A DNA stretch of 64,000 nt from Streptomyces sp. MspMP-M5 (lineage in GTDB: Bacteria > Actinomycetota > Actinomycetes > Streptomycetales > Streptomycetaceae), in assembly GCF_000373585.1 (NCBI RefSeq), contig NZ_KB891907.1:263591-327590 (forward strand), in the 5' to 3' direction. Made by a program: the position numbers and the translations under genes. Under the pieces are notes generated by a model. It did no database searches and was not told the DNA's origin. It saw nothing but the letters and a program-made list of their open reading frames with translations. Shown here one piece after another: positions 9,167 to 16,436 of this stretch (position 1 is its first letter; every line of letters begins with the position of its first letter).

Positions 9167-10591
9167 TCAGGCCCCGGCGGCCCCGGCTGCCTCCCGGCCC
9201 GCGCCGGCGATCTCCTCCGGGCGGAGCAGCGCGGCGAGCCGGTCGGCGGGCAACAGCCCCCGTTCCAGGACGAGTTCGGCCACCCCGCGCCCGCTGGCCA
9301 GCGCTTCCTTGGCGATCGCGGTCGCCGCGGTGTAGCCGATGTGCGGATTGAGGGCGGTGACCAGGCCGATGGAGTTCTGCACGCTCGCCCGCAGCGTCTC
9401 GGTGTTGGCGGTGATGCCGGAGACGCAGCGCTCGGCGAGGGTGCGGCAGGCCGCTCCCAGGTGGGTGATGCTCTCCGACAGCGCGTGCAGGATGATCGGC
9501 TCGAAGGCGTTCAGCTGCAGCTGCCCGGCCTCCGCAGCCATGGTGATGGTGACGTCGTTGCCGATCACCTCGAAGGCGACCTGGTTGACCACCTCCGGGA
9601 TCACCGGGTTGACCTTCCCCGGCATGATGCTCGAACCGGCCTGTACCGGCGGCAGGTTGATCTCCGCGAGTCCGGCCCGCGGCCCGGACGACAGTAGCCG
9701 CAGGTCGTTGCAGCTCTTGGAGAGCTTGACCGCGATCCGCTTGAGGACACCGGAGAGGTGGACGAACGCCCCGCAGTCCTGGGTGGCCTCGACGAGGTTG
9801 GCCGCGGTCACCAGCGGCAGCCCGGTGATCTCCGCGAGATGGCGGCGGGCCGCCTCGGCGTAGCCCCGGGGCGCGTTGAGGCCGGTCCCGATGGCGGTGG
9901 CGCCGAGGTTGATCTCGTGGACGAGGGTCACCGCCTCGGCCAGCCGGCTCTGGTCCTCCTCCAGCATCACCGCATACGCCGAGAACTCCTGGCCCAGCGT
10001 CATCGGCACCGCGTCCTGGAGCTGGGTGCGGCCCATCTTGAGGACGTCCCGGAACTCCTCGGCCTTGGCGGCGAACGCCTCGCGCAGCACCGTCATCGCG
10101 GCCAGCAGCTCGCGCACCGCGATCACGGTGGCGACCTTGACGGCGGTGGGGTAGACGTCGTTGGTCGACTGGCTGAGGTTGACGTGCTCGTTGGGGTGCA
10201 GCCGGGCGTAGTCGCCCTTGGCGTGGCCCAGCAGTTCCAGCGCCCGGTTGGCGATCACCTCGTTGGCGTTCATATTGGTCGACGTCCCGGCGCCGCCCTG
10301 GATGACGTCGACGATGAACTGGTCGTGCAGCTGTCCGTCCCGGATCTCCCGGCAGGCGGCGGCGATCGCGTCGGCCTGGTCCGGGGCGAGCAGCCCGAGG
10401 TCGGCGTTGGCGCGGGCGGCGGCTTCCTTGACGGCGGCGAGCGCGTCGATCAGATGCGGGTAGCCGGAGATCGCGGTGCCGGTGATGGGGAAGTTCTCCG
10501 AGGCGCGCAGGGTGTGCACGCCCCAGTAGGCGTCGGCGGGTATCTCGCGGTCGCCGAGCAGGTCGTGTTCGCGGCGGTGGCCGGACGTCAT
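9167..10591 (-). CDS. aspA: Aspartate ammonia-lyase (aspartase)
   Basis: A 474-residue fumarase/aspartase-superfamily enzyme. The signature G-S-S-I-M-P-G-K-V-N-P places the catalytic serine at S320. The N-terminal motif D-A-Y-W-G-V-H-T-L-R-A and the block G-G-A-G-T-S-T-N-M-N-A-N-E-V identify aspartase rather than fumarase. It deaminates L-aspartate to fumarate and ammonia. The ATG start has AAGGAA upstream. It lies 67 bp downstream of an L-asparaginase gene on the same strand, so the pair can take asparagine to fumarate with release of two ammonia. The C-terminal 20 residues are an Ala/Gly-rich tail. Confidence 0.93.
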   Translation of the reverse strand: MTSGHRREHDLLGDREIPADAYWGVHTLRASENFPITGTAISGYPHLIDALAAVKEAAARANADLGLLAPDQADAIAAACREIRDGQLHDQFIVDVIQGGAGTSTNMNANEVIANRALELLGHAKGDYARLHPNEHVNLSQSTNDVYPTAVKVATVIAVRELLAAMTVLREAFAAKAEEFRDVLKMGRTQLQDAVPMTLGQEFSAYAVMLEEDQSRLAEAVTLVHEINLGATAIGTGLNAPRGYAEAARRHLAEITGLPLVTAANLVEATQDCGAFVHLSGVLKRIAVKLSKSCNDLRLLSSGPRAGLAEINLPPVQAGSSIMPGKVNPVIPEVVNQVAFEVIGNDVTITMAAEAGQLQLNAFEPIILHALSESITHLGAACRTLAERCVSGITANTETLRASVQNSIGLVTALNPHIGYTAATAIAKEALASGRGVAELVLERGLLPADRLAALLRPEEIAGAGREAAGAAGA

Positions 10592-10658
10592 GACGGAAGG
10601 TTCCTTCGTGTGGAGCGAGGAGGGGAGAGGAGGGGAATCGGGCGGGGGAGCGGGGGCG

Positions 10659-11705
10659 TCAGGTGGCCGGCGGGGCGATCGCCCGCAGCCGGCCGACCTC
10701 CGTACCGCCGCCCAGGACCGGCGCGGTGGCGAACGGGGCGAGCACCTCGGGGTCGATGCCGCAGCGGGCCAGCGCCGCGGCCGTCACCGGCATCCGGGCC
10801 CGGTCCGCGCCGTCGGCGATCTTCACGCCGACCGCCCGGCCGTCCGGCAGGGCCGCGATCTGCACGCCCTCGAAGCCGTCCTTGGCCAGCAGGCCGGGCA
10901 GCGTGCGCACCAGCCGGGCGACATCGCGGTCCCGGCCGGAGACCATCTCCGGGTGGCTGCGCATGGCGTGCGCGACCCGGCCCTCGTCGGTGTCCGGGGC
11001 GGCCGTCGCCAGCCGGGCCGCGGCCCGGGTCAGACCGAGCAGCGAGACCGCGAACAGCGGGGCGCCGCAGCCGTCGACGGTGACCTGCGCGATGCCCTGC
11101 CCGGTCAGCTCCTCCACCGCGGCGGCCAGCTCCCGCTGGAGGGGGTGGCCGGGTTCGAGGTAGGTGTCCAGCCGCCAGCCCCGGGCGCGCGCCGTCGCCA
11201 GCATGGCGGCGTGCTTGCCCGAGCAGTTCTGGGCGAGCCGGCTGGGGCCCAGGCCGCGGCCCAGCCAGGCGTGCCGTTCGGTGATGCCGTAGGGCAGGTC
11301 GGGCACGTTGCCCAGGTCGTCCTCGGTCAGCCCGCCGCCGTTCAGGATGCGCCGGGCGGTCGCCAGGTGTCGCTCGTCGCCGGAGTGGCTGGCCGCGACC
11401 AGCGCCAGCGCCTCCTCGTCCAGCGGCGGCAGCCCGGCCCGCAGCAGGCCGACGGCCTGGAGCGGCTTGAGCGCCGAACGGGGGTAGAACGCCGCCTCGG
11501 GATCGCCGAGCCGGTACGCCACGGAGCCGTCCGCCGCCAGCACCACCACCGAGCCGTGGTGCACGCCCTCGACCAGGCCGCCGCGGACGACCTCGGCGAC
11601 CGGCACATGGCCCGGAGTACGGACGGCCGGCGGTTCGCCCGCGGCGCCTCGGCGCGCGCTACGCCCCTGCTCGTCCAATGTCGCGTCCTCGAACATCGCG
11701 CTCAT
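10659..11705 (-). CDS. L-asparaginase of the Rhizobium etli AnsA type (asparaginase_II family)
   Basis: This 348-residue protein belongs to the thermolabile asparaginase group typified by Rhizobium AnsA, not the threonine-nucleophile E. coli type. It carries the paired motifs S77-A-L-K80 (Ser/Lys nucleophile and base) and C161-S-G-K164 (zinc-site Cys and Lys). About 28 extra N-terminal residues precede the conserved core. The ATG overlaps the stop of the upstream FadR-type gene (ATGA, 11702-11705), so the regulator and enzyme are translationally coupled. It should hydrolyse asparagine to aspartate and ammonia for the downstream aspartase. Confidence 0.88.
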   Translation of the reverse strand: MSAMFEDATLDEQGRSARRGAAGEPPAVRTPGHVPVAEVVRGGLVEGVHHGSVVVLAADGSVAYRLGDPEAAFYPRSALKPLQAVGLLRAGLPPLDEEALALVAASHSGDERHLATARRILNGGGLTEDDLGNVPDLPYGITERHAWLGRGLGPSRLAQNCSGKHAAMLATARARGWRLDTYLEPGHPLQRELAAAVEELTGQGIAQVTVDGCGAPLFAVSLLGLTRAAARLATAAPDTDEGRVAHAMRSHPEMVSGRDRDVARLVRTLPGLLAKDGFEGVQIAALPDGRAVGVKIADGADRARMPVTAAALARCGIDPEVLAPFATAPVLGGGTEVGRLRAIAPPAT

Positions 11706-12394
11706 CCGCGCACCCCGTCGCCGGTCTCGTCCGCGGCGGGGCCGGGCTGCTCCGGCGACCGCACGATCGTCGACAGCGTCGTCTCGACCCGGGCGAGATG
11801 GTGTCGCATCGCCTCGGCGGCGTCCTGCTCCGACCGCTCCACCAGGGCCTCCACGATCGCCCGATGCTCCCGGTTCGCCTGTTCCCGCCGGCCGCCGACG
11901 TCGGTCAGGAACGCCGACTGGCGGGCCAGGGCGTCCCGGATCTCCTCGATCACCCGCCGGAAGACCGGGTTCCGGGCGGCCTCGGCCACCGCCAGATGGA
12001 ACAGCGTGTCCATGGCGACCCAGGCGGTGGTGTCGGTCTCCCGCTCCATCCGCTCCAGCAGGTGCGTCAGGCGGTCGAGGTCCTCCGGCGTCCGGCGCAC
12101 CGCCGCGTAGCCGGCGACCGGGATCTCGACATGGCGGCGGACCTCCAGCAGGTCACTGGCCGCGTAGTCGCCGAAGGTCGGGTCCGCCACCGCGCCGGCC
12201 GAGACGACGAAGGTGCCCTTGCCGGTACGGGAGACCGTGAGCCCCATGGTCTGGAGCGCGCGCAGCGCCTCGCGGAGCACCGGCCGGCTGACCTCCAGCC
12301 GGCGGCACAGCTCGGCCTCGGAGGGGAGCTTGTCCCCGACGGCGTAGTCGCCCCGCTCGATGGCCCCGCGCAGATGACTCAGCACGGCCTCCAT
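11702..12394 (-). CDS. GntR/FadR-subfamily transcriptional regulator
   Basis: A winged-helix GntR N-terminus (G-D-K-L-P-S-E-A-E-L, then S-R-P-V-L-R-E-A-L-R-A-L) is followed by an all-helical FCD effector domain containing H-x3-E-A-A-R-N-P and a late E-H-R-A-I, as in metal- or ligand-binding FadR proteins. From ATG 12394 it is 230 residues, normal for the family, and GGTGAG lies 4-9 nt upstream. In-frame GTG codons at 12403 and 12463 are alternatives without good ribosome sites. Coupling to the asparaginase gene makes it the likely local regulator of asparagine/aspartate use. Confidence 0.85.
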   Translation of the reverse strand: MEAVLSHLRGAIERGDYAVGDKLPSEAELCRRLEVSRPVLREALRALQTMGLTVSRTGKGTFVVSAGAVADPTFGDYAASDLLEVRRHVEIPVAGYAAVRRTPEDLDRLTHLLERMERETDTTAWVAMDTLFHLAVAEAARNPVFRRVIEEIRDALARQSAFLTDVGGRREQANREHRAIVEALVERSEQDAAEAMRHHLARVETTLSTIVRSPEQPGPAADETGDGVRG

Positions 12395-12446
12395 CGCACT
12401 CACCCGACGGGGAACGGGGGCGGCGGATATGCCACCAGGTGTCTGG

Positions 12447-12457
12447 CTGTCTGACAG
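12447..12457. promoter_or_regulatory. Candidate FadR-type operator
   Basis: CTGTCTGACAG is a perfect 11-bp palindrome about 53 bp upstream of the preferred FadR-gene start. It contains the GT-N3-AC core of FadR-subfamily operators, though not the full T-N-GT/AC-N-A consensus. It suits autoregulation of the asparagine cluster. If translation began at GTG 12463 it would lie inside the gene, which argues for the downstream start. Confidence 0.4.
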
Positions 12458-12709
12458 GTTCACCCGGGGATCGTCGGACGGAGACGGGGGAGCTGTCAAG
12501 AGAGGGTCCGTGCTGGGCCCGGTGCGAGCGCGCGAGGCGTCCACCCGGGCCGCCGGTCGAGAGGTCGCCCGACCGGCAACGCCCTTATTTCGTAAGGGAA
12601 TTGGGAGGAAAAGGCGGACCTTCACACCCGCCGCCGACACCCCCCGAAAGATCGAACGGGCATGGGGTTAGCATATGAGCACCGCCTAGCTCGATCGAGA
12701 GATAAGCCT

Positions 12710-14155
12710 GTGACTGTCAACGACGACTCGTTCACCAACTGGAAGAACCGCGAGGAGATCGCGGAGTCGATGATCCCGCTCATCGGGAAGCTGCACCGGG
12801 AACGGGACGTCACCGTCCTGGTCCACAGCCGCTCCCTGGTGAACAAGTCGGTGGTCAGCATCCTCAAGACCCACCGGTTCGCCCGGCAGATCGCCGGCGA
12901 GGAACTGTCGGTCACCGAGACGCTGCCGTTCCTCCAGGCGCTCACCGCCCTCGACCTCGGCCCCTCCCAGATCGACATCGGCATGCTCGCCGCGACGTAC
13001 CGCGCCGACGACCGCGGACTGTCGGTGGCCGACTTCACCGCCGAGGCCGTCGCCGGCGCCACCGGCGCCAACAAGATCGAGTGCCGCGAGGGCCGCGATG
13101 TCGTCCTCTACGGCTTCGGCCGCATAGGCCGCCTCGTCGCCCGGCTCCTCATCGAGAAGGCCGGCTCCGGCAACGGCCTGCGGCTGCGCGCCATCGTCGT
13201 CCGCGGCGGTGGCGGCCGGGCCGGCGAGGACCTCGTCAAGCGCGCCTCGCTGCTGCGCCGGGACTCCATCCACGGCCAGTTCCAGGGCACCATCACCGTG
13301 GACGAGGCGAACAGCACGATCCTCGCCAACGGCAACGCCATCAAGGTGATCTACGCCAACGACCCCTCGGAGGTCGACTACACGGCGTACGGCATCAAGG
13401 ACGCCATCCTCATCGACAACACCGGCAAGTGGCGCGACCGCGAGGGCCTCTCGCAGCACCTCCGCCCCGGTGTCGACAAGGTGGTGCTGACCGCCCCGGG
13501 CAAGGGCGACGTCCCCAACATCGTCCACGGCGTCAACCACGACATGATCAAGCCGGACGAGCAGATCCTGTCCTGCGCCTCCTGCACCACCAACGCCATC
13601 GTCCCGCCGCTGAAGGCGATGGAGGACGAGTACGGCGTGCTGCGCGGCCACGTGGAGACCGTCCACTCGTTCACCAACGACCAGAACCTGCTGGACAATT
13701 ACCACAAGTCGGACCGCCGTGGCCGCTCCGCGCCGCTCAACATGGTCATCACCGAGACCGGCGCCGCCTCCGCCGTCGCCAAGGCGCTGCCCGACCTCAA
13801 GGCGAAGATCACCGGCAGCTCGATCCGCGTCCCGGTCCCGGACGTCTCGATCGCGATCCTCAACCTCCAGCTGGCGCGCGAGACCACCCGCGAGGAGGTC
13901 CTCGACTACCTCCGGGACGTCTCGCTGACCTCGCCGCTCAAGCGCCAGATCGACTTCACCAGCGCCCCCGACGCGGTCTCCAACGACTTCATCGGCTCGC
14001 GCCACGCCTCGATCGTCGACGCCGGCGCCACCAAGGTCGACGGCGACAACGCGATCCTCTACCTCTGGTACGACAACGAGTTCGGCTACTCGTGCCAGGT
14101 CATCCGCGTCGTCCAGTACGTCTCCGGGGTGGAGTACCCCACCTTCCCGGCCTAG
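12710..14155 (+). CDS. gap: Glyceraldehyde-3-phosphate dehydrogenase, long Streptomyces type
   Basis: A 481-residue NAD(P)-dependent GAPDH with an N-terminal extension of about 120 residues before the Rossmann core (V-V-L-Y-G-F-G-R-I-G-R). The catalytic cysteine is C292 in S-C-A-S-C-T-T-N and its partner is H319 in V-H-S-F-T-N. The start is GTG 12710 (V-N-D-D-S-F-T-N-W), the usual N-terminus of this long actinobacterial form; the upstream ATG at 12662 has no support. Only a weak GAGAG precedes the start. The enzyme acts in glycolysis or gluconeogenesis. It stands alone, divergent from the FadR gene and ended by a strong hairpin. Confidence 0.93.
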   Translation: MTVNDDSFTNWKNREEIAESMIPLIGKLHRERDVTVLVHSRSLVNKSVVSILKTHRFARQIAGEELSVTETLPFLQALTALDLGPSQIDIGMLAATYRADDRGLSVADFTAEAVAGATGANKIECREGRDVVLYGFGRIGRLVARLLIEKAGSGNGLRLRAIVVRGGGGRAGEDLVKRASLLRRDSIHGQFQGTITVDEANSTILANGNAIKVIYANDPSEVDYTAYGIKDAILIDNTGKWRDREGLSQHLRPGVDKVVLTAPGKGDVPNIVHGVNHDMIKPDEQILSCASCTTNAIVPPLKAMEDEYGVLRGHVETVHSFTNDQNLLDNYHKSDRRGRSAPLNMVITETGAASAVAKALPDLKAKITGSSIRVPVPDVSIAILNLQLARETTREEVLDYLRDVSLTSPLKRQIDFTSAPDAVSNDFIGSRHASIVDAGATKVDGDNAILYLWYDNEFGYSCQVIRVVQYVSGVEYPTFPA

Positions 14156-14177
14156 GGAAGACGGGCTCTATGCGATG

Positions 14178-14213
14178 CCCCCTCTTACCTGCATCGTCGC
14201 AGGTAAGAGGGGG
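14178..14213. terminator. Perfect 15-bp bidirectional terminator
   Basis: The arms 14178-14192 and 14199-14213 pair over 15 bp without mismatch around a 6-nt loop (ATCGTC), and TTT follows on the plus strand. It sits between the converging gapdh and GlxA-type genes. Confidence 0.85.
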
Positions 14214-14285
14214 TTTGAAGCAGGTCGATTCCTCCACGGGCTGCTCGGAGGCCAGTACGGATGCCCGGGAACTGTTGCCTGACGC

Positions 14286-15329
14286 TCAGCCTTCGGAAAA
14301 CGGGTACAGGACCGCTGCGGCAGAGTCGGCCGGCTGGCGGGACGGGCTCTGGGGGAGGCCGCGGTCGGCGGGTGCACGGTCGGCGAAGGTTTGGCGGTAG
14401 GCGGAGGGAGACACGCCGAGGGCGTGTCTGAGGTGTTCGCGCAGGGATCGGGGAGATCCGAAGCCGGTGGCCGCCGCGATGTGGTCGATGGTCAGGGTGG
14501 TGGTCTCCAGCAGAGCGCGGGCGCGGTCGACGCGTTGCAGGGTGATCCATTGTCCGGGTGTCGTGCCGGTCTCCCTGCGGAACCGTCGGTTGAAGGTACG
14601 GACGCTCATGCTGGCGCGCTGGGCAAGTTCACCCAGAGCCAGGGGCCGGTGGAGCTGGGTGAGTGCCCACGCGCGCGCGGCGGCGGTGGAGGCGCCGTCA
14701 TCGGCGGGGACGACCGCTTGGACGTACTGGGCCTGGCCGCCCTCGCGCCAGGGCGGCACGACGCAGGCGCGGGCCACGTCGTTGGCGACGGACGCGCCGT
14801 GATCGCGGCGTACGAGGTGAAGGCAGAGGTCGATGCCGGCGGCGACTCCGGCGGAGGTGAGCACGTCACCGTCGTCGACGAAGAGCACATCGCGGTCGAG
14901 CCGGACGTCGGGGAACGAGACGCGGAAGTCCTCGGCTTCTCGCCAGTGCGTGGTGGCCGGGCGGCCGTCGAGCAGCCCCGCGGCGGCGAGAGCGAAGGCC
15001 GCGGCGCACAGGCCCACGACCCGCGTACCGGGGCGCAAACCGGTGAGGGCGCGGAGCACGTCGGCGGGGACCCCGTCGCGCCCCCGGTCACGCATGGCGA
15101 GGGTGGGGGCGACGACGACGGTGTCCGCGTCCCGCAGGATCTCGACGCCGTGTTCGACGGCGATCGAGAAGCCCGCGTCGCTGGTCACGGTCCGGGCGCC
15201 GAGCGAGCACACCCGCACCTCGTACAGCGGAGAGCCGTCCGCGGCGTTGGCCGCGCCCAGGACGCGGGTCGGGATGACGAGTTCAAACGCGCGTACCCCG
15301 TCAAGCGCGAGAACGGCCACCTTGTGCAT
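14286..15329 (-). CDS. GlxA-family regulator (DJ-1/PfpI domain plus AraC helix-turn-helix)
   Basis: About 347 residues. The N-terminal 190 form a class I glutamine-amidotransferase-like DJ-1/PfpI domain (V-A-V-L-A-L-D-G-V start, G-L-C-A-A-A-F-A-L nucleophile-elbow region). Two AraC helix-turn-helix units follow near residues 225-315 (L-A-Q-R-A-S-M-S-V-R-T-F-N-R-R-F, then I-A-A-A-T-G-F-G-S-P). The start at M-H-K-V-A-V is preferred over an ATG six codons upstream because it matches the family N-terminus. It is divergent from a lipocalin-like gene across palindromes that overlap its own start, implying autoregulation and control of that neighbour. Confidence 0.85.
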   Translation of the reverse strand: MHKVAVLALDGVRAFELVIPTRVLGAANAADGSPLYEVRVCSLGARTVTSDAGFSIAVEHGVEILRDADTVVVAPTLAMRDRGRDGVPADVLRALTGLRPGTRVVGLCAAAFALAAAGLLDGRPATTHWREAEDFRVSFPDVRLDRDVLFVDDGDVLTSAGVAAGIDLCLHLVRRDHGASVANDVARACVVPPWREGGQAQYVQAVVPADDGASTAAARAWALTQLHRPLALGELAQRASMSVRTFNRRFRRETGTTPGQWITLQRVDRARALLETTTLTIDHIAAATGFGSPRSLREHLRHALGVSPSAYRQTFADRAPADRGLPQSPSRQPADSAAAVLYPFSEG

Positions 15330-15354
15330 GGCCAAATCCTGCCACAAGGTGGCA
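15316..15354. promoter_or_regulatory. Nested palindromes between the GlxA-type regulator and the lipocalin-like gene
   Basis: TGCCACAAGGTGGCA (15340-15354) is a perfect 6-3-6 palindrome. Its half CACAAGGTGGC also pairs with GCCACCTTGTG at 15316-15326, giving 11-bp arms around 16 nt that span the regulator's start codon. This is a strong operator candidate for the GlxA-type protein. Confidence 0.55.
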
Positions 15355-15446
15355 TCCGTGCCACCGCCGGGGCGAGAGGGGCCGACGTAGCGTGGAGATC
15401 ACGGGCAGAACGGGCCCGTCGATACTCCTCGGAAAGGCCACATGTC

Positions 15447-15917
15447 ATGCATTCCGGCACCCCCCAACAGCTTGTCGGTTCCTGGCGACTCGTCTCCTAC
15501 CGGCTCAGCGGCTCCGACGCCGCGTACCCGTTGGGCAAGGACGCGCATGGCCTGATCATCTACACCGACGACGGCCACATGTCCGTTCAGATCAGCGCCC
15601 CGGGCCGGTCTGCGTACACCGACGGCGAGGTGCACGGCGGCACTGGCGCCGAGCAGGCCGAGGCGGCACGCGGCTACCTCGCTTATGCGGGCACCTACAC
15701 CGTCACCGACGACATCATCGAGCACCACGTCGAGCACAGTCTCTTCCCGAACTGGGAGAACAACGTCCTGCCCCGGCGCGCCACCCTGGACGAGAACCAC
15801 CGGCTCCACCTGAAACTCGTCAAGCCGGTCATCGTAGAAGGACAAGAGCGCGGCGGCGTCCTGACGTGGGAACGCGCCGAGTCACCCGGGAACCCCTCGA
15901 AGTCAAAAATGAAGTGA
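15447..15917 (+). CDS. Lipocalin-like domain protein
   Basis: A 156-residue protein with the lipocalin-like-5 pattern: L-V-G-S-W-R-L-V-S-Y at the N-terminus, G-L-I-I-Y-T-D-D-G-H-M-S-V-Q-I in the first third, then Y-A-G-T-Y-T-V. These small barrels bind hydrophobic ligands or modify polyketides, but no substrate can be assigned here. The start ATG follows GGAAAGG at a usable distance. It is divergent from the GlxA-type regulator, which probably controls it. The last residues (K-S-K-M-K) are basic and may be disordered. Confidence 0.75.
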   Translation: MHSGTPQQLVGSWRLVSYRLSGSDAAYPLGKDAHGLIIYTDDGHMSVQISAPGRSAYTDGEVHGGTGAEQAEAARGYLAYAGTYTVTDDIIEHHVEHSLFPNWENNVLPRRATLDENHRLHLKLVKPVIVEGQERGGVLTWERAESPGNPSKSKMK

Positions 15918-16436
15918 TCGTGCCCCCGGCCAGGCGGGCGAGTCTTGCCCGGAGCGAGGCGGTCTGTCGCCAGTGTTGTTCAGGGCGGAGCAAGGTGCCG
16001 GAGGCCCAAGAGGCGTTGCCTTGGTCGGGCTGCGGACCTGCGGACCTGGGTACCCACTTGAGTCTTTGGCTCAGGGGCGGGGGCTTCCCTGCCACTCAGA
16101 GCGACGAAGTCCCGCCATGGCTCTGTCCAGTTCGCGTTCCGTAGATCCCGAGTGGATGCCTCGGTGAGATCCCCAAGGAACCGTGTGGCATCGTTTTGGA
16201 AGGTCACCGGATCGTCCAGGCGGCAGGATTCCCAGAGTTCTTGTCCGCGCGTCTCATGGCGACCTCTGTTCGCAACAGCTCCGCCACGGTCAAGCCGCGG
16301 CCGACACAGGCCCTGTTGCTGTTCGGTCCCCTCGCAGTCCTCGGTGCTGTCATTGTGTGCCGCATCGGCCGCCAGGCGATGGTCTGCGGGGCGATGTGGT
16401 CGCGCCCGGCCGCGTCGTCCATGTTTGGATGTGTTG
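15918..16436. other. 519-bp stretch with no confident gene
   Basis: The base composition is less extreme than in neighbouring genes. A minus-strand frame over roughly 15980-16250 reads like real protein (runs such as E-L-W-E-S-C and N-W-T-E-P-W-R-D-F) but has no recognisable fold and no convincing start. It may be a decayed gene. No repeat or RNA gene was seen. Confidence 0.4.

Noticed and set aside
15980..16250. Minus-strand frame with protein-like composition left of the ligase gene
   Set aside because: No recognisable domain, start or ribosome site; kept only as a possible remnant in the note on that stretch.
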